Below are positions 1-8,617 of a DNA stretch of 64,000 nt, piece after piece (within the stretch, counting starts at the first letter, position 1; every line of letters begins with the position of its first letter). Under the pieces are notes generated by a model. That model saw nothing but the letters and a program-made list of their open reading frames with translations, did no database searches and was not told the DNA's origin. Source of the stretch: Nevskia ramosa DSM 11499 (lineage in GTDB: Bacteria > Pseudomonadota > Gammaproteobacteria > Nevskiales > Nevskiaceae); NCBI RefSeq assembly GCF_000420645.1, contig NZ_ATVI01000006.1:124001-188000 (forward strand), given 5' to 3'. A program made the translations under genes and the position numbers.

Positions 1-127
1 CGGCCGGCGTCGCTCGCGAATCGGTCAGCGCCAGAGTCGCGCCTTCGCGCGCCAGGTAGCGGACCGTCGAGCTACCGCTCTTGCCGAGGCCGACGACCAG
101 GATGAACTGATTGGCGTAACGGCCCAT
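1..127 (-). CDS. murD: MurD, UDP-MurNAc-L-Ala:D-Glu ligase (N-terminal fragment, runs off left edge)
   Basis: Only the first 42 codons lie inside the window. Reading the minus strand from the ATG at 127 gives MGRYANQFILVVGLGKSGSS, which has the GLGKSG nucleotide-binding turn and the early Asp of domain 1 seen at the start of MurD. MurD adds D-glutamate to UDP-MurNAc-L-alanine in the cytoplasm. It follows mraY, as in the usual mraY-murD order, after a gap of about 94 bases with no other feature. The ATP-binding and ligase domains are outside the window, so the call rests on the N-terminus and the synteny. Confidence 0.85.
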   Translation of the reverse strand, partial: MGRYANQFILVVGLGKSGSSTVRYLAREGATLALTDSRATPA

Positions 128-221
128 CACCGCGCCCCCGGGAGCGTCGAATCGCCAGCGACGGTCGTGCTGGCGGCGCGCTGCGCTGATTCCCGCACCC
201 ACGCTTCGCGGAACCGTGTCA

Positions 222-1307
222 TCAGCGCACCTTCAGAGTAGACAGGCCGATCAGCACCAGAATCAGCGTGATGATCCAGAAGCGGACGATGATCTTCGGC
301 TCGGGCCAGCCCTTCAGCTCGAAGTGGTGGTGCAGCGGCGCCATCCGGAAGATGCGTTTGCCGCCGGAGTACTTGAAGTACAGCACCTGGATCGCGACCG
401 ACAAGGTCTCGGCGACGAACACGCCGCCCATGATCGCCAGCACGATTTCCTGCCGCACCAGCACCGCGACCACGCCGAGTGCTGCACCGAGCGCCAGCGC
501 GCCGACATCGCCCATGAATACTTCGGCCGGATAGGCGTTGAACCACAGGAAACCCAGGCCGGCACCGGCGATCGCGGTGCAGAACACCGCCAGTTCGCCG
601 ACGCCCTGGATATATGGAATGCCGAGGTAGGCGGCGATCTTGACGTTGCCGGTGGAGTACGCGAACACCGCGAGTGCGGAGGCGACCAGCACGGTCGGCA
701 TGATCGCCAGACCATCGAGGCCATCGGTCAGGTTCACCGCGTTCGATGAGCCGACGATGACCAGATAGGTCCAGGGAATGAAGAACAGGCCGAGCGGAAT
801 GGTCACGTCCTTGACGAACGGCACGATCAGGCTGGTTTCGATCGGTGTCTTCGCCGTCAGGTAGATCGCCACTGCGGTGCCGAAGCCCGCCAGCGACAGC
901 CAGAAATATTTCTTCCGCGCGACCAGGCCCTTGGTGTTCTTGCGGGTGATCTTCAGGTAGTCGTCGGCGAAACCGACCGCGCCGAAAGCCAAGGTCACGA
1001 TCAGCGCGAACCAGATGAAGCGATTGCTCAGATCGGCCCACAGCAAGGTCGCGATGGCGATGCCGGCGATGATCATCGAGCCGCCCATGGTCGGCGTGCC
1101 GGTCTTCTTCAGATGCGATTGCGGGCCGTCGGTACGAATCACCTGGCCGAACTTCAGCACCTGCAGGCGGCGGATGATTGCCGGACCGGTGACGAAGCAG
1201 AACAGCAGCGCGGTCAGCACGCCGAGGATGGCGCGGAAGGTCAGATAGCCGAACAGGTTGAAGCCGCTGACGTAATGCTCAAGATGATGGAAGAGCGCGT
1301 ACAGCAT
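222..1307 (-). CDS. mraY: MraY, phospho-MurNAc-pentapeptide transferase
   Basis: This polytopic inner-membrane enzyme transfers phospho-MurNAc-pentapeptide from UDP to undecaprenyl phosphate, making lipid I. The protein is 361 residues, close to the E. coli length of 360. Visible family motifs are the paired aspartates in FADDYLKI (about residues 114-121), [20 protein letters not shown] near the Mg-binding aspartate, and the cytoplasmic HHHFE loop at about residue 326. About ten hydrophobic segments can be read. Its ATG overlaps the last base of the murF stop codon region, so it is probably translated by coupling within the dcw operon. Confidence 0.98.
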   Translation of the reverse strand: MLYALFHHLEHYVSGFNLFGYLTFRAILGVLTALLFCFVTGPAIIRRLQVLKFGQVIRTDGPQSHLKKTGTPTMGGSMIIAGIAIATLLWADLSNRFIWFALIVTLAFGAVGFADDYLKITRKNTKGLVARKKYFWLSLAGFGTAVAIYLTAKTPIETSLIVPFVKDVTIPLGLFFIPWTYLVIVGSSNAVNLTDGLDGLAIMPTVLVASALAVFAYSTGNVKIAAYLGIPYIQGVGELAVFCTAIAGAGLGFLWFNAYPAEVFMGDVGALALGAALGVVAVLVRQEIVLAIMGGVFVAETLSVAIQVLYFKYSGGKRIFRMAPLHHHFELKGWPEPKIIVRFWIITLILVLIGLSTLKVR

Positions 1308-2695
1308 CAGTGCGCTGCCTCGGTCTTGGCGCCGGTCAGCGCGGCCACCACTCGTTCCATGCGCGCGCCGCGCGAACCCTTCACCAGCACCGTCACGCCC
1401 TCTGCAAGTTGATCCTTGAGCGCTGCGACGAGATCGTCGAGCTCCTCGTAACTGTCTGCGGTATCGCCGTAGCCGTCGGCGGCATGGCCGGCCATCTCGC
1501 CGAGCGTGTACAGACGATCGATGCCCAGCGAACGCGCGGCGCGGCCGGCATCTTCGTGAATGCTGGCGGCATCCGGCCCCAGTTCGCGCATTTCGCCAAG
1601 CACCAGCCAGCGCTCACCCGGCAGGCTGGCGAGCAGATCCAGCGCGGCGCGCAAGGACGTGGGATTGGCGTTGTAGCTGTCGTCGAGCACCCGCGCACCT
1701 TCGCGCGTGGTCTTCCAGTTCAGGCGCCCGGCCACTGGCTCGACATTGGCCAGACCTTTGGCGATCTGCTCGATGCCGAGATTCAGCGCGATGCCGACCG
1801 CCGCCGCCGACAGCGCGTTCTGCACGTTGTGCAATCCCGGCAGCGCCAGTTCGATACGGGCGCCGCCGACCGGTGCGACCAGGGTGAACGCCGTCGCTTC
1901 CGGCGCGTGCTCGGGCACGCCGACCAGATCTTCGGCACGCACGTCGGCAGTCTCGGCCAAGCCGAAGCTCAGCACCGCGGCATCACCGGCAAGCTGCCGC
2001 CACAAGGGCGCGTAGGGATCGTCGGCATTGATGATCGCGACACCACCTGAAGCCTGATTCGCGATCGCTGCGAACAGCTCACCCTTGGCATGGGCAACGC
2101 CTTCACGCGAACCGAAACCTTCGAGATGGGCATCGCCGGCCTGGGTGACGATGCCGATCTGTGGCTGCGCCAACCTGGCCAGCAGCGCGATCTCGCCCGG
2201 GCCGCTGGCGCCCATCTCGATCACCGCCGTGCGGTGCTCGGCGCGCAGGGTCAGCAGGGTCAGCGGCACGCCGATGTGATTGTTCAGATTGCCGACCGTG
2301 GCCAGCACCGGGCCGCGTGCGGCCACCACGGCGGCAACCATCTGTTTGGTCGTGGTCTTGCCGGTAGAGCCGGTGATGCCGATCACCGGAAGGTCGAAAT
2401 CCTGACGCCAGCTCTGTGCGTAGCGCTGCAGACCATCCAAGGTGTCGGCGACCAGAATCTGCGAACCGCCGCCGTCGACGATCCGCGACACCAGTGCGCC
2501 GACCGCGCCGAGGCTCATCGCCCGGGCAACGTAGTCATGGCCATCGAAACGATCGCCCTTCAAGGCGACGAACAGATCGCCCGGCTGCAGCTGACGGGTG
2601 TCGGTGATCACGCGTGAGAACACGGCATCGGTGCCATGCAGGCTGGCACCGATGCGGCGAGCGACATCGCTCAGGCGTTCCATGGTGTCGCTCAT
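1307..2695 (-). CDS. murF: MurF, UDP-MurNAc-tripeptide:D-Ala-D-Ala ligase
   Basis: MurF adds D-Ala-D-Ala to UDP-MurNAc-tripeptide using ATP, the last cytoplasmic step of the precursor pathway. The protein is 462 residues (E. coli 452). It shows the Mur ligase P-loop GSTGKTTTK at about residue 110, the [17 protein letters not shown] central-domain signatures, and the C-terminal [10 protein letters not shown] motif that contacts substrate. The ATG at 2695 overlaps the murE stop by four bases (ATGA). It is part of the run mraZ-rsmH-ftsL-ftsI-murE-murF-mraY-murD. Confidence 0.98.
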   Translation of the reverse strand: MSDTMERLSDVARRIGASLHGTDAVFSRVITDTRQLQPGDLFVALKGDRFDGHDYVARAMSLGAVGALVSRIVDGGGSQILVADTLDGLQRYAQSWRQDFDLPVIGITGSTGKTTTKQMVAAVVAARGPVLATVGNLNNHIGVPLTLLTLRAEHRTAVIEMGASGPGEIALLARLAQPQIGIVTQAGDAHLEGFGSREGVAHAKGELFAAIANQASGGVAIINADDPYAPLWRQLAGDAAVLSFGLAETADVRAEDLVGVPEHAPEATAFTLVAPVGGARIELALPGLHNVQNALSAAAVGIALNLGIEQIAKGLANVEPVAGRLNWKTTREGARVLDDSYNANPTSLRAALDLLASLPGERWLVLGEMRELGPDAASIHEDAGRAARSLGIDRLYTLGEMAGHAADGYGDTADSYEELDDLVAALKDQLAEGVTVLVKGSRGARMERVVAALTGAKTEAAH

Positions 2696-4194
2696 GTGCG
2701 CACCGCCAGACCGAGCGCTTGCGCAACGTAGGCGCGATCCGAGAACGAGCGCCGCTCGGCGCCGTACAGCTGGTAGTCCTCGTGGCCCTTGCCGGCAACC
2801 AGCACGACATCGTCGCTGCCTGCTTCGGCAATCGCGGCGCGAATCGCTTCGGCGCGATCGTGGATCACGCGAACCGTTTTGCCTTGCGGCAGGCCGGCGA
2901 CGATGTCGGCGGCAATCGCAGCAGGTGATTCGGAGCGCGGGTTGTCGTCGGTGACGATGGCGACATCGGCACCGTTGACGGCTGCCGCACCCATCAACGG
3001 CCGCTTGCCGCGATCACGATCGCCGCCGCAGCCGAACACGCAAACCAGCTTCCCAGCGGTGTGGGCGCGAACGGCGCGCAGCACCGCATCGAGCGCCTGC
3101 GGCGTGTGCGCGTAATCGACGACCACCAGCGGGCCGTGTTCGGCACGGAAGGCTTCGATGCGGCCGGGCACGGTCTGCGACTCGGCCAGCGCTGAGACGG
3201 CATCAGCGAGCGCAATGCCTTTGACCAGCAGCACCGCGAGTGCGGCAAGCAGGTTGTGGGCGTTGAAGCGGCCGAGCAGGCGGCAGTCCAGTTGAGCGCC
3301 GCCCCAGCTGCTGTCGATCTGCATCGTCAGGCCGGCGGCATGCAGGCGCAGCGTGCGGCCGATCAGGTATTGCCCGCTGGCCGGGACTGCACCATCGAGA
3401 CCATAGACGACGACCGGCGTGCGGCCTTCGGCGAGCAGTTCATCGGCCCAGCGCGCGCCGTGGACGTCGTCGCGATTCAGCACGGCAGCCGCAAGGCCAT
3501 CGCTCGCGAACAGGCGGCGCTTGGCAGCCGCGTAATGCTCGACCGTGCCGTGATAGTCGAGATGATCGCGGCCGACATTGGTCAGCACGGCGACATCGAA
3601 AGCAACGCCGCCGACGCGTGCCTGATCGAGCGCATGGGACGACACTTCCATCGCACAGGCTTGCGCGCCGGCGTCGCGGCTGTCGGCAAGCAGGGCTTGC
3701 AGGCGCACCGGATCCGGCGTGGTGTGCGAAGCATCGGCAAGCCGACCGAGCCGGCCGTAACCGAGCGTGCCGAAGTAGGCGCAAGGCACGTCGAGGCGAT
3801 CCAGCGCCTGAGCGATCAGGTGCGCGGTGGAGGTCTTGCCATCGGTGCCGGTGATGCCGGCGGTGAACAGCGCGGCCGATGGCTGACGATACCAGCGCGC
3901 GGCGATCTCGCCGGCATGGCGGGACAGGTTCGGCACGGCAATCGTCGGCACCGGCAGCGCTGGCGCGGAGACACCCGCTGCCGACTCCCAGGCGATCGCC
4001 GTCGCGCCACGCTTCAGCGCCGCTTCGGCGTGCGCGAGGCCATGCGTGGCAGTGCCTTGCACGGCGAGAAACAGTGCGCCGGGCTGGAGCTGACGGCTGT
4101 CGAGCGCCAGGCCGGTGACGGCGAGTTCCGGGATGTCGCTGGCATAGCCATCGAGCAGCGTCCGCAGGCTGCGAGTTGCGAGTGCGGCGTTCAC
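2692..4194 (-). CDS. murE: MurE, UDP-MurNAc-L-Ala-D-Glu:meso-diaminopimelate ligase
   Basis: MurE adds the third stem-peptide residue. I start it at the GTG whose last bases form the ftsI stop (GTGA overlap); this gives 500 residues beginning with N-A-A-L-A-T. The reading frame stays open upstream, but that stretch is antisense-like frame inside ftsI and resembles nothing. Motifs: P-loop GTDGKTST at about residue 116, the central-domain HLDYH-like run DHLDYHGT, and DDNPRSE at about residue 417. The DNPR motif is the known signature for enzymes that take meso-diaminopimelate rather than lysine, so the cell wall is predicted to be the Gram-negative meso-DAP type. Confidence 0.97.
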   Translation of the reverse strand: MNAALATRSLRTLLDGYASDIPELAVTGLALDSRQLQPGALFLAVQGTATHGLAHAEAALKRGATAIAWESAAGVSAPALPVPTIAVPNLSRHAGEIAARWYRQPSAALFTAGITGTDGKTSTAHLIAQALDRLDVPCAYFGTLGYGRLGRLADASHTTPDPVRLQALLADSRDAGAQACAMEVSSHALDQARVGGVAFDVAVLTNVGRDHLDYHGTVEHYAAAKRRLFASDGLAAAVLNRDDVHGARWADELLAEGRTPVVVYGLDGAVPASGQYLIGRTLRLHAAGLTMQIDSSWGGAQLDCRLLGRFNAHNLLAALAVLLVKGIALADAVSALAESQTVPGRIEAFRAEHGPLVVVDYAHTPQALDAVLRAVRAHTAGKLVCVFGCGGDRDRGKRPLMGAAAVNGADVAIVTDDNPRSESPAAIAADIVAGLPQGKTVRVIHDRAEAIRAAIAEAGSDDVVLVAGKGHEDYQLYGAERRSFSDRAYVAQALGLAVRT

Positions 4195-5969
4195 GGCTGC
4201 GCCCTCGCGATCGGCATGCCGATGTCGACTCGCTGCGTCGGCACCGGCGGGATCACCGGCGTCGGCTCCGGCAGCGGCGGCAGCTCGTCCGGCTTGATCT
4301 GCAGCAGACGTGCCGCGCCGGCCATCACATGACCGAACACCGGCGCCGATACCGCGCCGCCGTAGTAGTCGCCATTGCCTGGCTCGTCGATCATCACCAG
4401 CGCCACCAGGCTGGGATTCTCGGCCGGCATCATGCCGACGAACGTCGACTGGTAGGCGCCCTTGATGTAGCCGCCCTTGCCGTTCTTCTTGACCGTGCCG
4501 GTCTTGCCGGCAACGCGATAGCCGGCCACCGCGGCCTTGGTGCCGCTGCCGCCCTTGACGATGACGCCTTCGAGCAGGCCGCGAACCAGCTGCGCGGTAT
4601 GCGCCGACACCACCCGCTGGGGCGGCACGGCGCTGTCGCGCTTCAAGATGCTGATCGCCGGCATCAGGCCATCGTTGGCCAGTGCGCAATAGGCACGCAC
4701 CAGTTGCAGCGCGTTGGCGGTGAACGAATAGCCGTAGGACGCGGTGACCGTGTCCGAGGCGCGCCAGCGGTGATAGTCGCGCAGCACGGTGCGTTCTTCG
4801 CCGGGCAGGCCGGAGCCCACCTTGTCGCCGAAACCGAACTTCGTGTAGCCGTTCCAGATCGATTCGGTGCCCATCTTCTGACCGATGTGCACGGCGCCGA
4901 CATTCGAGGACTTGGCCAGCAAGGTCGCCAGATCGACGACACCGGCGGCATGGACATCGCGCACGTTGACGTCAGCCACTTTCAGGAAGCCATTACCGGT
5001 ATCGACGGTGTAGTCCGGGCGGATCGCGCCAGTCTCCAGCGCCTGGGCGATCAGCAGCGGCTTGACCGTCGAGCCCGGCTCGAAGGTCATCGCCACGGCG
5101 CGGTTGCGCATCGCCTCCGGATCGCGGACATCGGAGCGGTTAGGGTTGAAGCCCGGCTGGCTGGCCAGGGCCAGGATGTCGCCGCTGCGGGGATCGACCA
5201 GCACGATCAAGCCGCCCTTGGCGCGGTTCTCGGCCACCGCGGCCTTCAGCTCGCGATAGGCGAGGTACTGCAGGCGCAGATCGAGCGTCACTTCGACATC
5301 GTCACCGGGCTGGGCCGGGGTCAGCTCGGTGGGATCTTCGACAATGCGTTTCTTGTTGTCGCGGATCACCCGTCGCTTGCCCGGCATGCCGGCCAGACGC
5401 TCGTCGGCGCTGCGTTCCACACCGGTGGCGGCATTGCCTTCGAAATCGAGAAAGCCGACCACATGAGCGGCGACTTCACCGGCCGGATAGAAGCGCCGGT
5501 AGTTCGGCTCGACACCGATGCCCGGCACCTTCAGCGCCGCGATCTGCACGCCCTCTTCCGGCGTCAGGTAATGCTTGAGATAGATCTGCCCCTGCTTGCG
5601 CAGTTTGGTCACGCGGGTGACCAGCGCCGCCGGGCTTTCCTGCAGCAGGCTGGCCAGCGCTGCGTGAGTGCCGGTTGCCGCCAGCAGCTTTTCCGGCTCG
5701 GCAGTGATCGACACCACCGGCGCCGACAAAGCCAGCGGCTCGCCGTTGCGATCGCGCACGGCACCGCGATGGGCGCGCATCTGCTGCATGCGCACGTACT
5801 GGTTGTCGCCCTTCTTGCTGTAGGCGTCGTTGCTGAGAATCTGCAGCTGGAAGGCGCGCGCGGTAATCGCCAGCGCGAACACGCCGAGCACGCCGAGCAC
5901 CGCCACTCGGCGCCAGCCGCCCGGCGCATCGGGCAAGGAGCGCTGGGCTGGATTCACCGGCCGCTTCAT
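4191..5969 (-). CDS. ftsI: FtsI (PBP3), septal peptidoglycan transpeptidase
   Basis: This is the division-specific class B penicillin-binding protein that cross-links septal peptidoglycan in the periplasm. The ATG at 5969 overlaps the ftsL stop (ATGA) and gives 592 residues. There is a short basic cytoplasmic N-terminus, one membrane anchor at about residues 20-42, a PBP dimer domain, then the transpeptidase domain. The three active-site motifs are visible: SxxK in EPGSTVKPLL (Ser about 299), SxN in KSSNVGAV, and KTG in AGKTGTVKK. It overlaps murE downstream by GTGA. It is expected to act with FtsW, which would lie left of the window. Confidence 0.97.
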   Translation of the reverse strand: MKRPVNPAQRSLPDAPGGWRRVAVLGVLGVFALAITARAFQLQILSNDAYSKKGDNQYVRMQQMRAHRGAVRDRNGEPLALSAPVVSITAEPEKLLAATGTHAALASLLQESPAALVTRVTKLRKQGQIYLKHYLTPEEGVQIAALKVPGIGVEPNYRRFYPAGEVAAHVVGFLDFEGNAATGVERSADERLAGMPGKRRVIRDNKKRIVEDPTELTPAQPGDDVEVTLDLRLQYLAYRELKAAVAENRAKGGLIVLVDPRSGDILALASQPGFNPNRSDVRDPEAMRNRAVAMTFEPGSTVKPLLIAQALETGAIRPDYTVDTGNGFLKVADVNVRDVHAAGVVDLATLLAKSSNVGAVHIGQKMGTESIWNGYTKFGFGDKVGSGLPGEERTVLRDYHRWRASDTVTASYGYSFTANALQLVRAYCALANDGLMPAISILKRDSAVPPQRVVSAHTAQLVRGLLEGVIVKGGSGTKAAVAGYRVAGKTGTVKKNGKGGYIKGAYQSTFVGMMPAENPSLVALVMIDEPGNGDYYGGAVSAPVFGHVMAGAARLLQIKPDELPPLPEPTPVIPPVPTQRVDIGMPIARAQP

Positions 5970-6349
5970 GGCGTGCCACCCGGCGCCGACCCGGGATCGG
6001 TAACGTCGGAAATGGCGGCGGCCGCCGGTGCAACTGGCCGGCCCTCGTAGTTCTGAGTCTCGATGATCTGATACGCCGAAGGCTCGACCAGACTGAACTG
6101 CGCGCGGGCGATCGGCTCGACTCGCGCCTGCTGCGCGAGCGTGGCTTCCTCGAGCTGCAGCTGGGTCCACTCAAGATCGAGCGTTTCGTTTTCAACCCGC
6201 AGCGCTTCGGCCTTGACCGTCAGCCGGCGATGCTCGTTCTTGATCTGGACCACGGCGAGCGCGGTGACCACCACGAACAGGCCGAGCGTGATCGGCACCA
6301 GCGTGCCGCCGGCACGGACCTTGTTGCCGCCGCGTGGCGTGGCGCTCAC
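5966..6349 (-). CDS. ftsL: FtsL, cell division protein
   Basis: This small bitopic divisome protein partners FtsB and FtsQ. It is 127 residues: a short cytoplasmic N-terminus, one hydrophobic segment at about residues 15-37, then a periplasmic region rich in Glu, Leu and Arg with heptad character (about residues 38-85) that fits the FtsL coiled coil. FtsL proteins are poorly conserved in sequence, so the call depends mostly on position between rsmH and ftsI, size and topology. It starts with GTG, and that GTG overlaps the rsmH stop (GTGA). The C-terminal tail of about 30 residues is Pro/Ala/Gly-rich and probably disordered. Confidence 0.92.
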   Translation of the reverse strand: MSATPRGGNKVRAGGTLVPITLGLFVVVTALAVVQIKNEHRRLTVKAEALRVENETLDLEWTQLQLEEATLAQQARVEPIARAQFSLVEPSAYQIIETQNYEGRPVAPAAAAISDVTDPGSAPGGTP

Positions 6350-7281
6350 TGAACCACTCCGGCCGTGCGTTCGGCCACTCTCAGTACTGCCGAACGGGCG
6401 CGCGGATTGGCATCGGTCTCCGCCTCTGTCGGAAAGCGGCGTTCGACGCGCTTCAACTGCGGCGCGCCATCGCTGTTCAGGCGCTGGCCGGTCAGCACGT
6501 CGCGCTCGGTACCCTCGGCATCGCGGAGAAAGCGCTTGACGATGCGATCTTCCAGCGAGTGGAAGCTGATCACCGCCAGCCGGCCGCCCGGCGCCAGCAG
6601 GGCCGGTGCCGCCGCCAGCACGCTTTCCAGCGCCGACAGCTCGCCGTTGACGTAGATGCGCAGCGCCTGGAAGGCGCGCGTGGCTGGATGGATCTTGAAC
6701 GAGCGCGGACCAGGCACGCTGGCGATCAGCGCGGCGAGCTGCGCGGTGGTCTTCAGTGGTGCGGCGACACGAGACTCGACGATCTTCTTCGCGATCCTTC
6801 GGCTGTTGCGTTCCTCGCCGAGCGTGTAGAGCACGTCGGCGATCTCGGCCTCATCGGCGCGCGCCAGCCAGTCGGCCGCCGACACGCCTGACGAGGGATC
6901 CATGCGCATGTCGAGCGGGCCGTCGTTCTGGAAGCTGAAGCCCCGCGAGGCATCGTCGAACTGCGGGCTGGAAACGCCGAGGTCGAGCAGGATGCCGTCG
7001 ATGTGACCCGCGATGCCGGCTTCCAGCGCGACGCGGCCCAGGTCGGCGAAGTTGGCGGCATGGAAATGGAAATTGGTCTTGCCGGTGAAGACCTTCCAGG
7101 CGTGCTGGCCGGCTTCGGGATCGCGATCCAGCGCATGCAGCGCGCCGGCACCGCTCAACTGTTCGAGGATCGCGCCGGAGTGGCCGCCGCGGCCGAAGGT
7201 GCCGTCCACATAAATACCGTCTGGTCGGATGGCGAGTCCGGCCAGGGCTTCATCAAGCAGGACTGGCCGGTGGGAGTACAT
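6346..7281 (-). CDS. rsmH: RsmH (MraW), 16S rRNA m4C1402 methyltransferase
   Basis: RsmH N4-methylates C1402 in the ribosomal P site, using S-adenosylmethionine. I start it at the ATG giving MYSHRPVLLDEAL, the typical beginning of the family; the product is 311 residues (E. coli 313). A GTG 48 bases upstream (7329) would add 16 residues without family resemblance. Motifs: SAM-binding DGTFGRGGHS at about residue 26, DLGVSSPQFD, the RMDPSSG loop, and the C-terminal VISFHSLEDRIVK. It lies directly after mraZ, as in most bacteria. Confidence 0.96.
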   Translation of the reverse strand: MYSHRPVLLDEALAGLAIRPDGIYVDGTFGRGGHSGAILEQLSGAGALHALDRDPEAGQHAWKVFTGKTNFHFHAANFADLGRVALEAGIAGHIDGILLDLGVSSPQFDDASRGFSFQNDGPLDMRMDPSSGVSAADWLARADEAEIADVLYTLGEERNSRRIAKKIVESRVAAPLKTTAQLAALIASVPGPRSFKIHPATRAFQALRIYVNGELSALESVLAAAPALLAPGGRLAVISFHSLEDRIVKRFLRDAEGTERDVLTGQRLNSDGAPQLKRVERRFPTEAETDANPRARSAVLRVAERTAGVVQ

Positions 7282-7338
7282 CCGGCTAGTGATCCCTGTC
7301 GACGATCGGGCGAGCGATGCAGGAGGCACGAGGAGGCC

Positions 7339-7770
7339 TCATGGCACGGCCAGCGCCGCGAAGGCGTCGGCGTAGTGGATCTGGCCTTCGCTGTTGTTGG
7401 CCTGCCACTGGGCGTAGGACCACAGCTCGAAATGATCGTAGGCGCCAACCAGCACGACATCGGTACCGAGCGCCTTCATGTCGCGCAGCAGCGACGGCAC
7501 GCTGATCCGGCCCTGGCCGTCGATCTCGGATTCGACCGCATTGCCGAGGAACAGGCGCTGCACCAGCACGCGCTTGGCGCGGTCGGCGATCTTCGGAATC
7601 TGTTCGGCCATCTTTCGGAACACCGGCGCCGGATAGATCTCGACGCATTCCGGGCCGAGAGTGACCGCGACGTTCTTGCCGAACTCCTCGCCGAGCTGGG
7701 TACGAAGGCGCGCGGGGATCGCGAGGCGCCCCTTGTCGTCAATCGTCAGTCGGTTGGATCCAGCAAACAT
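7339..7770 (-). CDS. mraZ: MraZ, transcriptional repressor of the dcw operon
   Basis: MraZ is an AbrB-like DNA-binding protein that forms rings and represses its own operon. The ATG at 7770 gives 143 residues starting MFAGSNRLTIDDKGR; the longer open frame upstream is not homologous. The two SpoVT/AbrB-type halves are visible through their DxxxR motifs, in DDKGRLAIP (about residues 9-17) and DGQGRISVP (second half). It is the first gene of the minus-strand dcw operon. The promoter described just upstream has GTGG repeats that could be its operators. Confidence 0.96.
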   Translation of the reverse strand: MFAGSNRLTIDDKGRLAIPARLRTQLGEEFGKNVAVTLGPECVEIYPAPVFRKMAEQIPKIADRAKRVLVQRLFLGNAVESEIDGQGRISVPSLLRDMKALGTDVVLVGAYDHFELWSYAQWQANNSEGQIHYADAFAALAVP

Positions 7771-7834
7771 GGCATTCAGCCCCACAATGGCGCGCAGGGA
7801 GCCCAAGTGTCACCACTTGTCCCCCGTTAAAACC

Positions 7835-7863
7835 ACTATATGCCACCCCACACCACCCCGCAA
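7835..7863 (-). promoter_or_regulatory. Probable sigma-70 promoter of the mra (dcw) operon
   Basis: On the minus strand a -35-like TTGCGG (7863-7858) is followed after 17 bases by TATAGT (7840-7835), about 65 bases before the mraZ ATG. The spacer is unusually G-rich and carries repeated GTGG units about 5 bases apart; more GTGG units follow downstream toward mraZ. MraZ is known to bind tandem TGGG-type boxes in its own promoter, so these may be operators. The promoter is read from the sequence; the operator role is inference. Confidence 0.6.
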
Positions 7864-8089
7864 GCGCAATTCCCGCTAAAAACCCAGCAGGGACAATGGC
7901 TTAACGGAGAATTAACGGGCTCATCTAAATCATGAAAAACAATGATTTAGCGGCACTAGCTCAAGTCGTTTCGGGTTTCCCCGCCCGGAAGGGTGGGCGA
8001 ATGCAGCGGACGATCGGTAAACAATCGTGAACCGTTTGGGCATGCCCCGGCAGTGGCGCCTCCCGTTTGGAAGGGCGTTTGCCGCATCG
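7864..8089. other. Non-coding interval between rnpB terminator and mra promoter
   Basis: No open frame with coding character is seen here. The interval is markedly more AT-rich in its middle than the flanking genes. It holds a direct repeat of TTAACGG (7901-7907 and 7912-7918, 11 bases apart, one helical turn) and a perfect 9-base inverted repeat listed separately. These could be protein-binding sites acting on the mra promoter, but nothing identifies the protein. Confidence 0.5.
7925..7950. repeat. Perfect 9-base inverted repeat CTAAATCAT / ATGATTTAG
   Basis: The arms at 7925-7933 and 7942-7950 are exact reverse complements separated by 8 bases (GAAAAACA). No T-tract follows on either strand, so it is not a typical intrinsic terminator; its symmetry fits an operator for a dimeric regulator or a transcript hairpin. 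It lies about 60 bases upstream of the proposed mra -35 element. Confidence 0.6.
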
Positions 8090-8122
8090 AAAAAGCCCGC
8101 AGTGCTTTCACATTGCGGGCTC
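8090..8122 (-). terminator. Intrinsic terminator of rnpB
   Basis: On the minus strand GAGCCCGCAATG, a short loop, then CACTGCGGGCTTTTT forms a GC-rich stem followed by five U residues. It begins about a dozen bases past the 3' end of the RNase P RNA. Confidence 0.85.
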
Positions 8123-8134
8123 GTTTGAATCAAA

Positions 8135-8550
8135 GGGGAGTCGGCCGATAAGCCGGGTTCTGTCTACCGACGCCCCGCTTGCGCGCAACGCCGCCGAGAC
8201 AACCATTCCTCTACGACGACGATCACTCGCCGTCTTCAGCAGCCTACCCGGAGAGCACGCGGGCCGCGTGTCGTGCCAATGGCATTGCTGCCAGACACCT
8301 CCCTCCCTATTTGGCCTTGCTCCATGTGGGGTTTGCCGTGCCGGTTCATTGCTGAACTCGCGGTGCGCTCTTACCGCACCATTTCACCCTTGCCTGTTCC
8401 GCACGCAAGCGTGCGTTCATCGGCGGTATCTTTCTGTTGCACTGTCCGTCGGCTTGCGCCGCCCAGCCGTTAGCTGGCACATCGCCCTGCGGAGCCCGGA
8501 CTTTCCTCCCCTACCTTGCGGCAGCAGCGGTTGTCTGGCCGACTCCCGGG
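8135..8550 (-). ncRNA. rnpB: RNase P RNA (M1 RNA, bacterial type A)
   Basis: This is the catalytic RNA of RNase P, which trims tRNA 5' leaders. The minus strand carries the universal conserved core GAGGAAAGTCCGGGCTC (P4 and J3/4 region, about 8515-8498) near the 5' end. It ends with AGAACCCGGCTTATCGGCCG, which closes the molecule. The 5' GGGAGTCGGCC and 3' GGCCGACTCCC pair to form helix P1 and set the ends within a few bases. A -10-like TACAAT lies at 8560-8555 just upstream; no good -35 was seen. The length of about 415 bases fits type A RNAs. The ends are estimates. Confidence 0.95.
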
Positions 8551-8617
8551 GCAGATTGTACGCGTTAAGCACCGCGCGCCCTCGCTATCATCCGCGTCCT
8601 TCTATCAGGCTTTTCTC

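Noticed and set aside
4176-6050. A 624-codon plus-strand open frame over ftsI
   Set aside because: FtsI has all three transpeptidase motifs on the minus strand, so this is a shadow.
7282-7329. Upstream GTG start for rsmH
   Set aside because: The extra 16 residues do not resemble the family, while the ATG at 7281 gives the canonical N-terminus.
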